The position numbers were made by a program, and so were the translations under genes. This document shows, piece by piece, positions 33,289-40,112 of a stretch of DNA of 40,112 nucleotides. This stretch comes from an uncultured Mycolicibacterium sp. (GTDB lineage Bacteria; Actinomycetota; Actinomycetes; Mycobacteriales; Mycobacteriaceae). Positions within the stretch are counted from its first letter, which is position 1; each line of letters begins with the position of its first letter. The DNA is taken from NCBI RefSeq assembly GCF_937941905.1, contig NZ_CALDGS010000024.1:1-40112 (forward strand). Reading direction: 5' to 3'. The notes beneath the pieces are model-generated. The model made no database searches. It saw only the letters and a program-made list of their open reading frames with translations, and had not been told where the DNA came from.

Positions 33289-36200
33289 ATGTCGACTGCG
33301 AACGCCTCGCCATTGACGGTGTGGCTCGGGGGCGCCGACGGCGCGATGTTCACCTTTCCGGTCGGCAAAGAGGCCACGGTGGGCCGCGGTGACGACGCCG
33401 ATATCCGCGTCGACGCCACGGCCCACCGCCAGGCGATCTCCCGGGTGCACATCGTTCTGCGGGCGGAGCCCGGCGGCTGGGTCGCGCACGACCGGAGCCG
33501 CAACGGCATTTTTGTCAACGGTGTCAAAAAGACTCGCGTCGAGCTCACCGACGACACGGTGATCGCCCTCGGCGCCCCGGAGGGACCTCGGCTGGTCTTC
33601 CGGACCACCACCCAGGGCGTGCCGGCCGCACACGCCGCGGCCGCCCCGGCCCGGTCCGCACCGCCCCGCCCGGCGAACCCCGACGGCGCCGTACCGTCCG
33701 TGCCCCCGCCGCGCCCGCGCGCCCCGCAGCAACCCGGCCCGACCGTGCACCAGCAACCACCCCGGCCGTATCCCCCGACACCGCCGCTTCGCCCGGGCCC
33801 GGGGCCCGAGCGGCGCCCGCCCCAGCCCCCGCCGCCACCGCGGCGGCCGGCCGCTGCCCGCCCGCCCGCCGGTGCCGCGGGCGGCGAAGACGTGCTGAGC
33901 CGGCTGACCGGCGTGGTGAAGAAGATGGTGCCGGCCCGCACGACCGCTCCCGTCGCTGCGGGCGACATCACGATCGGGCGGGCCGACACCTGCACGGTGG
34001 TGGTCAACGACCCGCTGGTGTCGCGGGTGCACGCGGTCGTCTCCCCGGCACCGGGCGACGGCTGGCGGATCCGCGACAACGGTAGCCGCAACGGGACGTT
34101 CGTCAACGGCGTGCGGGTCTCGGGGACCGAACCGCTGCGCGCCGGGGACACCATCGCGGTCGGCAACGTGGACCTGATGTTCGACGGCCGACAGGTCCTC
34201 CGGCGGGTCACCGAGCGGGACTACCGCGGCATCACCGTGCACAACGCGGCGTTCGCCGTCGACGGGCACCAACTGCTCGCCGACGTGTCGGTCACCGCCC
34301 GGCCCGGCACCCTGACCGCGGTGATCGGGCCGTCCGGCGCGGGCAAGTCGACGCTGATCAAGCTGATCAGTGGCCAGTACACCCCGACTGCCGGGGCGGT
34401 GTCGTTCGACGGGCACAACCTGCACGCCGAGTTCGCCGCACTGCGATCCCGCATCGGGGTGGTGCCGCAGGACGATGTGGTGCACCGCCAGCTGACCGTC
34501 GAACAGGCCCTGCGCTACGCCGCCGAATTGCGGCTGCCCCCGGACACCACCCGCGCCGACCGTGAGGCGCTCATCGACCGGGTACTGGCCGAACTCGGAC
34601 TGACCGAGCACCGCAGGAAGCGGGTGGACCAGCTCTCCGGTGGGCAGCGCAAGCGTGCATCGGTGGCGATGGAGCTGCTGACCGGCCCGTCGGTGCTCAT
34701 CCTCGACGAGCCCACCTCCGGACTCGACCCGGCGCTGGACCGGCAGGTGATGACCATGCTGCGCCAGCTCGCCGATGCCGGCCGGGTGGTCATCGTCGTC
34801 ACCCACTCGCTGACCTACCTGGGCATGTGCGACCAGGTGCTGCTCCTGGCGCCGGGCGGCCGGACCGCGTATGCCGGCCCGCCCAAACAGGTTTCGACGG
34901 CGATGGGCACCGACGACTGGGCCGACGTCTTCTCCTGGGTGTCGTCGGATCCCGACGGCGCGCACCGCGCCCACGTCGCCCGCGCCCAGCCGCTGCCCCC
35001 GCCGCCACCGGTCGCGCCGGCCGGCGGCGCCGAGGCCGGGGCGCCGGCGCGCACCAGCACCGCGCGCCAGATGGTCACCGTGGCGCGCCGCCAGTTCCGG
35101 TTGCTGGTCGCCGACCGCGGCTACTTCGCCTTCCTGGCGGTGCTGCCGTTCCTGCTCGGTGTGCTCGCGCTGGTGGTGCCCGGCGACGTCGGGCTGGGCA
35201 TGGCCGCGGCCGACGGGGACGCCCCCGGTGAGCCCAACCAGCTGCTGGTGCTGTGCAACATCGCCGCGGTGTTCATGGGCACCGCACTGACCATTCGCGA
35301 TCTGGTCGGGGAGCGCAACATCTTCCGGCGGGAACAGTCGGTGGGGCTTTCCGCGGGCGCCTATCTGGCTGCGAAGGTGGTCGTCTACGCGCTCATCGCG
35401 GCGGTGCAGGCCGCGGTGTTCACCGCCATCGTGGTCGCCGGCAAGGGCGGGCCGCAGTCCGCGGTCCTGCTGGGCAACCCCGACGTCGAGTTGTACGTCG
35501 CGGTGGCCGCCACCACGGTCGTCTCGGCGATGGTGGGGTTGGCGCTGTCGTCGCTGGCCCGCACCGGCGAGCAGATCCTGCCCATGCTCGTCGCGGTGGT
35601 GTTCCTGTCGATCGTGTTCGCCGGCGGGATGATCCCGATCACCGGCCGGGCCGTGCTCGAACAACTCTCCTGGTTCCTGCCCGCCCGCTGGGGTTTCGCC
35701 GCCTCGGCCGCGACGGTGGATCTGCTGCAGGCCGCCCCGCTGCTGAGCGTCGACGACCCGCTGTGGCGGCACAGCGCCGGCTGGTGGCTGCTGGATATGG
35801 GCATCTTGCTGGCCTGGGGCGCGGTGGCGGTCGCCGTCGCGCTGGCCCGGATCCGGCTGCGTTCGCCCGACGCCGAGCCGGCACCGGGCCGGCGCTGGCT
35901 GGTGGTGGCGGCCGTGGCGGTGCTGCTCGTCGGCTACCTGGGCGCGCTGACCTATCTGACCCGCGACGGCGGCCCCCGCCAGGTCCGGCCGCCGGGGGCG
36001 ATCCCGGAACTGCCCGCCCAGGGGCCGGCGCCGGAACAGGAGCCGGTGCCCGCCGGGGAGCTGGCCGGGCTGTTGCTCACCGCCGACGAGCTGGCCGAGG
36101 TCATGGACGCACCCGGCCTGGGGGGCACACCGCCGTCCGACACCGCCGCGCTCGCGGCGGTGACCGCCGCCCCGCCGCAGTGCCTGGCGGTGGTGGCCGC

Positions 36201-36588
36201 GGGCGCCGAGCCGGCCTACCGGGGGCTGCGCCCCACCGGGGTGGCCGGGCGTACCGTCGCCGACGGCCCTCACACGGTCACCCAGTTCGCCATCGGATTT
36301 GCCGAAAGTGCCGACGCGGCACGCTATTTCGATCAGCAGATCAACGGCTGGCGGGACTGCGCCGAACAGTCGGTGACCATCGAGCAGCAACCGCCGCGCA
36401 CCCGCACCGTCGGCGAGGTCGATCCCAGTGCCGGCGTGCTGCGCACCACCCTCACCGACGGCGACGGCGCCTGCGAGCGGGTGCTGACCACCGACGCCAA
36501 CGTCGTCGTCGACGTGCTGGCCTGCGCCCCTGAACCGGGCCGTTCCGGCCAGGACATCGCCACCCGGATCACCGACAAGATCGCCTGA
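33289..36588 (+). CDS. FHA-FHA-ABC exporter (Rv1747-like) fused to a PknH-type sensor domain
   Basis: The 1099-residue product has FHA1 (about 8-105; GR 33-34, SRVH 51-54, RNG 71-73), a Pro-rich linker (110-195) and FHA2 (about 222-305; GR 230-231, SRVH 245-248, RNG 267-269). The ABC domain has Walker A GPSGAGKS 347-354, LSGGQRKR 449-456, Walker B LILDEP 470-475 and His506. An ABC-2/ABCG-type membrane domain of about six helices spans 600-855. This much matches M. tuberculosis Rv1747, whose FHA domains are regulated by PknF. It then adds a seventh helix (about 870-890) and an extracellular four-cysteine domain (920-1099; Cys965, 1024, 1062, 1079; NVVVDVLAC). Related exporters act on envelope lipids; the cargo here is unknown. 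The ATG at 33289 follows AAAGGGGGG. Confidence 0.95.
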   Translation: MSTANASPLTVWLGGADGAMFTFPVGKEATVGRGDDADIRVDATAHRQAISRVHIVLRAEPGGWVAHDRSRNGIFVNGVKKTRVELTDDTVIALGAPEGPRLVFRTTTQGVPAAHAAAAPARSAPPRPANPDGAVPSVPPPRPRAPQQPGPTVHQQPPRPYPPTPPLRPGPGPERRPPQPPPPPRRPAAARPPAGAAGGEDVLSRLTGVVKKMVPARTTAPVAAGDITIGRADTCTVVVNDPLVSRVHAVVSPAPGDGWRIRDNGSRNGTFVNGVRVSGTEPLRAGDTIAVGNVDLMFDGRQVLRRVTERDYRGITVHNAAFAVDGHQLLADVSVTARPGTLTAVIGPSGAGKSTLIKLISGQYTPTAGAVSFDGHNLHAEFAALRSRIGVVPQDDVVHRQLTVEQALRYAAELRLPPDTTRADREALIDRVLAELGLTEHRRKRVDQLSGGQRKRASVAMELLTGPSVLILDEPTSGLDPALDRQVMTMLRQLADAGRVVIVVTHSLTYLGMCDQVLLLAPGGRTAYAGPPKQVSTAMGTDDWADVFSWVSSDPDGAHRAHVARAQPLPPPPPVAPAGGAEAGAPARTSTARQMVTVARRQFRLLVADRGYFAFLAVLPFLLGVLALVVPGDVGLGMAAADGDAPGEPNQLLVLCNIAAVFMGTALTIRDLVGERNIFRREQSVGLSAGAYLAAKVVVYALIAAVQAAVFTAIVVAGKGGPQSAVLLGNPDVELYVAVAATTVVSAMVGLALSSLARTGEQILPMLVAVVFLSIVFAGGMIPITGRAVLEQLSWFLPARWGFAASAATVDLLQAAPLLSVDDPLWRHSAGWWLLDMGILLAWGAVAVAVALARIRLRSPDAEPAPGRRWLVVAAVAVLLVGYLGALTYLTRDGGPRQVRPPGAIPELPAQGPAPEQEPVPAGELAGLLLTADELAEVMDAPGLGGTPPSDTAALAAVTAAPPQCLAVVAAGAEPAYRGLRPTGVAGRTVADGPHTVTQFAIGFAESADAARYFDQQINGWRDCAEQSVTIEQQPPRTRTVGEVDPSAGVLRTTLTDGDGACERVLTTDANVVVDVLACAPEPGRSGQDIATRITDKIA

Positions 36589-36620
36589 CGGATCGGAGGT
36601 GCAGCACCGTTCGGCACCAA

Positions 36621-36663
36621 TGTAGCGTTACATGTTGCAGTGCTACGTTTTATGCTACAGTTC
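36621..36663 (+). promoter_or_regulatory. Promoter with tandem TGCTAC elements before the LprG/LppX-like gene
   Basis: TGCTACGTTTT (36641) and TGCTACAGTT (36653) are direct repeats 12 bp apart, the same spacing as at 25352/25364. TGTAGCG in reverse orientation lies at 36621-36627. TTGCAG (36635-36640) and TACAGT (36656-36661), 15 bp apart, may be the -35 and -10 hexamers. Confidence 0.6.
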
Positions 36664-36727
36664 TAGACAGTTCGGCGGCCCGACCTGCTGATCGGCCATC
36701 CGACGGAAAACACGAAGGAGAACACCC

Positions 36728-37450
36728 ATGAAGTTCCGCCTCGGCACCCGCAGCGCGGCCACGGTGGCCGCCGCCGCACTGGCGCTGGCCGCCTGCTCCC
36801 CGGGCGACGGCGACACGGCCTCGGACTCCGGCCAGGACGCCGCCGCGCTGGTCGAGCAGTCCGCCCAGGCGATGCGCGACGTCACCAGCGCACATGTCGT
36901 CATCACCACCGACGGCCGGGTGCCCAACCTCAAGGTCTCCCGGCTCGAGGCCGACGTGGCCAGCAAGCCGGCCGACGTCGGCGAGGGGGAGGTGACCATC
37001 GATGTCGGCTCCGGCCCCACCACCGCCGAGGTGGTCTACATCGACGGACACCTGTACTCCGACATCGCCGAGCCCGGCGTGTTCACCGACTACGGCCCCG
37101 GTACCTCGATCTACAACCTGTCGGTCATCCTCGACGCGCAGAACGGCCTGGCCAACGCCCTGGCCAATCTGCGCGATCCCAAGGCCGAGGGCAGCGAGAC
37201 CGTCGACGGGGTGGCCACCACCAGGATCTCCGCGATCTCCTCGACCGACGACGTGGCCGTGCTGGCCGGCTCCAAGCTGGCCCCGGAGAAGTCCCGCGAC
37301 GTGCCGGTGACCGTGTGGATCGCCGACGAGACCCCGCACCACCTGGTCAAGGCGGAACTGGAGCCGATCCCCGACGCGACGGTGACGCTCACGTTGAGCG
37401 AGTTCGACAAGCCCGTCGAGGTCACCAAGCCCGAGAACACCAACCCGTGA
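36728..37450 (+). CDS. Lipoprotein of the LppX/LprA/LprF/LprG family
   Basis: The 240-residue product has a lipobox ALAAC (Cys23) and the half-barrel family pattern: VEQSAQAMRDVTSAHVVITT at about 46-65, VVYIDGHLYSDI at about 103-114 and VTVWIADETPHHLVKAELE near the C-terminus. The family carries triacylated lipids, glycolipids or lipoarabinomannan across the periplasm to the outer membrane, usually with a dedicated exporter (LprG with Rv1410c/P55). Here the upstream FHA-ABC exporter is a plausible partner. The ATG at 36728 follows AAGGAG and about 67 bp of leader after the tandem-element promoter. Confidence 0.9.
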   Translation: MKFRLGTRSAATVAAAALALAACSPGDGDTASDSGQDAAALVEQSAQAMRDVTSAHVVITTDGRVPNLKVSRLEADVASKPADVGEGEVTIDVGSGPTTAEVVYIDGHLYSDIAEPGVFTDYGPGTSIYNLSVILDAQNGLANALANLRDPKAEGSETVDGVATTRISAISSTDDVAVLAGSKLAPEKSRDVPVTVWIADETPHHLVKAELEPIPDATVTLTLSEFDKPVEVTKPENTNP

Positions 37451-37497
37451 CGTTCATCCCGACTCGAGATCCGTTGTCAGAAAGGACTTTTGCAGCC

Positions 37498-37881
37498 ATG
37501 TCTCGTTCAACTCGTCGTGCCGGCGTTGCGGTCGCCCTCGGGGTGTTCGCCGCGGCCACCAGCTTCGGCACCGCCGATGCCCCGTCCGCCGACGCCGCGC
37601 TGTACTACGGCGCCATCGCCTTCGCCCCGAACGGGGCCTGGGCATCGTCGTGGAACTACCCGACCCGCGCCCAGGCCGAACAACTGGCCCTGGACTACTG
37701 CGGCTACAGCAACTGCAAGGTGCTGACCAGCTTCACCGAATGCGGTGCGGTGGCCGAGAACGATGTGAAGTACCAGGGCGGTTCGGGCCCGACCCTGCTG
37801 GCGGCCCAGCAGGACGCCCTCGCCAGGCTCGGCACGCCCGGCTACATCGTGGAGTGGGCCTGCAACACCAGGATCCGCTGA
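37498..37881 (+). CDS. Small secreted protein, DUF4189 family
   Basis: The 127-residue product has a signal peptide (about 1-34, ending SADA) and a DUF4189-type domain: YYGAIAFAPNGAWASSWNYP, AEQLALDYCGYSNC, FTECGAVA and EWACNT. Its four cysteines probably form two disulfides. The family is common in actinobacterial secretomes and has no established function. The ATG at 37498 is preceded by AAAGGA. It is followed by a strong terminator stem-loop, so the transcript including the LppX-like gene (47-bp gap) likely ends here. Confidence 0.88.
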   Translation: MSRSTRRAGVAVALGVFAAATSFGTADAPSADAALYYGAIAFAPNGAWASSWNYPTRAQAEQLALDYCGYSNCKVLTSFTECGAVAENDVKYQGGSGPTLLAAQQDALARLGTPGYIVEWACNTRIR

Positions 37882-37897
37882 CCCAGCGCTCCCCAAC

Positions 37898-37932
37898 CCT
37901 GCTCCCCACCCGCGCCGTGGGTGGGGAGCAGG
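37898..37932 (+). terminator. Strong 14-bp stem-loop after the DUF4189 gene
   Basis: CCTGCTCCCCACCC (37898-37911) pairs perfectly with 37919-37932 around a 7-base loop, 17 bp after the stop. It lacks a U-tract but is very stable. Confidence 0.78.
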
Positions 37933-37995
37933 CCTGCCGGGGCGCGGAGCGCACCCGGCCGAACACTCGATCGGCACTTTGGAATTTCGGGGGGA

Positions 37996-39477
37996 ATGAT
38001 GCGGCGAAACCGGAGAAGGGGGATCCCGGTGCTGCGCACTCTGGTGGCGGCCACCGGGGCGGTGCTGCTGGCCGCCGCGTGCGGGCCGACTCCGGCCGAA
38101 CAGTCCGAACCGGCGGTGCTCGAGGGGAAACCGGCCTCGATGCTGTTCGATCCGGAGCGGGTCGGTGGCCTCCCGGTCACCGAGGGGCCGAGCGGGATCC
38201 GGCCCGATGCGCCGGACCCGGTGACCGTTCCGCAGAACACCGACGGCGGTGAGGTCGACCGGCTGGCGGCGCTGGCCGTCGACGACATCGAGGAGTTCTG
38301 GGAACAGCACTACGACAGCTACCTGCCGGGCCGGTTCCGGCCGGTGCGGGCGACGGTGTCCTACGACTCGACCGATCCGGACGGTCCGCAGGTCTGCGGC
38401 ATCGACGCCTACGGGTTCGTCAACGCCATCTACTGCTTCGACGAACGGATCATCGCCTGGGACCGCGGGTTGCTGATGCCGGTCGGCATCAAGCACTTCG
38501 GTGCGATGGGTGCGGTCGGCGTGCTGGCCCACGAGTACGGTCACGCGCTGCAGAGAATGTCCGATCTGGCCGATGAGGACACGCCGATCCTGGTCGTCGA
38601 GCAGCAGGCCGACTGCCTGGCCGGGGTGTACCTGCGCTGGGTGGCCTCCGGGGAGTCGCCGCGGTTCACCCTGAGCACCGGCGACGGACTCAACCACGTG
38701 CTGGGCGGGGTCATTTTCTCCCGCGACCCGCTCACCCCCGAGCTCGATCCGGAGGACGGGCACGGCTCGGCGCTGGACCGGGTCAGCGCGGTGCAGCTCG
38801 GATTCGCGGGTGGGCCCGACCGGTGCCGCGCCATCGACATGGACGAGATCACCGCGCGGCAGGGCGATCTGCCCCAGCAACTCGGCTGGGAAGCCGCCGG
38901 TACCGAACCGGTGCTCGACAGCCCCATCGACGAGCAGACCCTGCAGCAGCTGATGGACGTGCTGACCGGGATCTACCAGCCCCACCAGCCGCCCGTCCTG
39001 AGCACGGCCGCGGCGGTGTCGTGCCCGGACACCAACACCACCGCGCCGGTGTCGTACTGCCCGTCCACCAACACCATTCACGCCGACATGGGCCGGCTGC
39101 GCCAGCTCGGTGAGCCGCGCAACGAACTCCGGGACAAGGTGTTGGTCCAGGGCGACAACACCGCGCTGTCGGTCGTCACCTCGCGCTATGCACAGGCCGT
39201 ACAGCACGAACGGGGCGCAGCGCTGGACAACCCGGTCGCCGCGTTGCGCACCGCGTGCCTGACCGGGGTGGCACAGGGCCGGATGACCGACGACGAGGGC
39301 GCCGAGTTCATCCTGTCGGCCGGCGACGCCGACGAGGCGGTGGCCGGGCTGCTCACCAACGGGCTGGTCGCCAGCGACCTCGACGGCGTACCGGCGCCGG
39401 CCGGGTTCAGCCGCATCCTGGCCTACCGGCTCGGATTGTCCAGCGACATCGACGACTGCTTCGAACGATTCGAGTGA
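37996..39477 (+). CDS. Secreted neutral zinc metallopeptidase lipoprotein (YpfJ-like)
   Basis: The 493-residue product has a lipoprotein-type signal (LAAAC, Cys29). Its catalytic domain has HEYGH (His179, Glu180, His183) and VVEQQADCLAG about 20 residues on, where Glu202 is the likely third zinc ligand. This arrangement is that of the putative neutral zinc metallopeptidase family (YpfJ, PF04228). The second half (about 310-493) is a conserved-looking extension with several cysteines and no recognisable motif. The ATG pair at 37996-38001 follows CGGGGGGA; the first is used. The next gene starts 5 bp after it ends. The protein substrate is unknown; it may process surface proteins of this cluster. 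Confidence 0.9.
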   Translation: MMRRNRRRGIPVLRTLVAATGAVLLAAACGPTPAEQSEPAVLEGKPASMLFDPERVGGLPVTEGPSGIRPDAPDPVTVPQNTDGGEVDRLAALAVDDIEEFWEQHYDSYLPGRFRPVRATVSYDSTDPDGPQVCGIDAYGFVNAIYCFDERIIAWDRGLLMPVGIKHFGAMGAVGVLAHEYGHALQRMSDLADEDTPILVVEQQADCLAGVYLRWVASGESPRFTLSTGDGLNHVLGGVIFSRDPLTPELDPEDGHGSALDRVSAVQLGFAGGPDRCRAIDMDEITARQGDLPQQLGWEAAGTEPVLDSPIDEQTLQQLMDVLTGIYQPHQPPVLSTAAAVSCPDTNTTAPVSYCPSTNTIHADMGRLRQLGEPRNELRDKVLVQGDNTALSVVTSRYAQAVQHERGAALDNPVAALRTACLTGVAQGRMTDDEGAEFILSAGDADEAVAGLLTNGLVASDLDGVPAPAGFSRILAYRLGLSSDIDDCFERFE

Positions 39478-39482
39478 GCCCC

Positions 39483-40031
39483 ATGAACACACCACCGCAC
39501 CCCGGCTCTCCGTACCAGCCCGGTAGGCCGCCCTGGGCTTCCGGTGTCGCCCATCCGAGCGGACCGCCGGCCCGGCCTGCCGCCCCCGGCGACCCGACCG
39601 TGGCCTGGCCCCCACCATCCTGGGGCGGCCGAGCACCCGTGCCCGAGCCGGCGAAGCCCCGCCGCCGGCGTGGACGGTGGATCGCCGCCGCGCTCGCGGT
39701 AGTCGTACTCGCCGGCGCCGCAGGCGGCGTGGCACTGTGGCGGTTCGGCTACCTCGATCGGTATCTGACCCGCACCGCCGAGCAGCCGCCACCCGTGCCC
39801 GTGCTCGACGTGCAGCAGGTCCAGGAGGGCGTGGCGCTCATCCTCGGCGATCCCGCCTACGGGTACGGGGCGAACGAGGTCGAGACGGTCAGCTGCAACG
39901 GCGGCGTGAACCCGCCGGTGGTGCCGGGCACCGAATTCACCTGCCAGGTCGACATCGACGGAGCCGAACGGCAGGTGCAGGTGCTCATCCGCAGTGAGGA
40001 TGGGGCCTATGAGGTCGACGGGCCGCGGTGA
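39483..40031 (+). CDS. Pro-rich membrane-anchored protein with DUF4333-like domain
   Basis: The 182-residue product has a Pro/Gly-rich N-terminus (1-55), a basic stretch PKPRRRRGR-like before one transmembrane helix (about 67-86), and an extracellular domain with VSCNGGVNPPVVPGTEFTC and VDIDGAERQVQVLI. This domain resembles DUF4333, where two cysteines form a disulfide. The ATG at 39483 lies 5 bp after the metallopeptidase stop, so they are co-transcribed. It could be a partner or regulator of the protease; function unknown. Nothing further is seen in 40032-40112. Confidence 0.82.
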   Translation: MNTPPHPGSPYQPGRPPWASGVAHPSGPPARPAAPGDPTVAWPPPSWGGRAPVPEPAKPRRRRGRWIAAALAVVVLAGAAGGVALWRFGYLDRYLTRTAEQPPPVPVLDVQQVQEGVALILGDPAYGYGANEVETVSCNGGVNPPVVPGTEFTCQVDIDGAERQVQVLIRSEDGAYEVDGPR

Positions 40032-40112
40032 GCGGGGAAGTCGCCGACCGCGCAAGCCTGCACACCGATCCACGATGACCGCGCGCGACCACGGGGTTCC
40101 TGGCGCACCGAT

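Noticed and set aside
33115..36390. Minus-strand open frame of 1091 codons
   Set aside because: It is wholly antisense to the FHA-ABC exporter, whose motifs are all intact. Composition is that of a shadow frame.

Overview
The window is high-GC actinobacterial DNA, and the gene content points to a Mycobacterium or Mycolicibacterium chromosome. The evidence is a PtpB-like phosphatase beside a FadE2-like acyl-CoA dehydrogenase and pyridine-nucleotide transhydrogenase genes, a block resembling M. tuberculosis Rv0144-Rv0149, a mycosin/EccE/EspB/EspL operon of ESX-1 type, and many mycobacterial secreted and lipoprotein families. No rRNA, tRNA, CRISPR array or transposase gene was seen.

Region 1 (7-2951, minus strand) is a three-gene ABC importer of the taurine/sulfonate/nitrate type (permease, lipoprotein receptor, ATPase). 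A 27-bp tandem duplication lies at the receptor/ATPase junction. Region 2 (2952-10549, mostly plus) holds a degenerate SDR-fold protein, single-chain pntA and pntB, two acyl-CoA dehydrogenases around a small secreted protein on the other strand, and a PtpB-type phosphatase overlapping the second dehydrogenase. Region 3 (10550-11542) looks like an inserted cassette: an AbiEi/DUF559-like gene between two 69-bp direct repeats that are each internally palindromic. The gene's expected stop codon in the downstream repeat has changed from TAA to AAA.

Region 4 (11548-18321, minus) is a probable TetR-headed operon. It encodes three tandem LCM-family methyltransferases, an aldehyde dehydrogenase, an SDR and a quinone oxidoreductase, in the order known from M. 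tuberculosis. A second TetR gene diverges from it. Region 5 (19270-23938, plus) is mycP-eccE-espB-espL, the terminal operon of an ESX-1 locus, here without the ESX-1 core genes on either side.

Region 6 (23958-40031) is the most unusual part. It is an envelope signalling and export cluster. It contains a receptor Ser/Thr kinase whose extracellular domain looks like a siderophore-binding protein, and an Rv1747-like FHA-FHA-ABC exporter with an added four-cysteine PknH-type sensor domain. It also has an FHA protein with two helix-turn-helix domains, three further four-cysteine sensor proteins, a DUF7373-like lipoprotein, an LprG/LppX-like lipoprotein, a secreted zinc metallopeptidase, and several small membrane or secreted proteins. 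Four promoter regions in this cluster share a GCTACGGTTTT-like element that is often dyadic or tandem. The working hypothesis is a kinase-to-FHA relay that controls an envelope exporter and a small regulon of surface proteins. The domain architectures and DNA motifs are seen directly; the wiring is inference.
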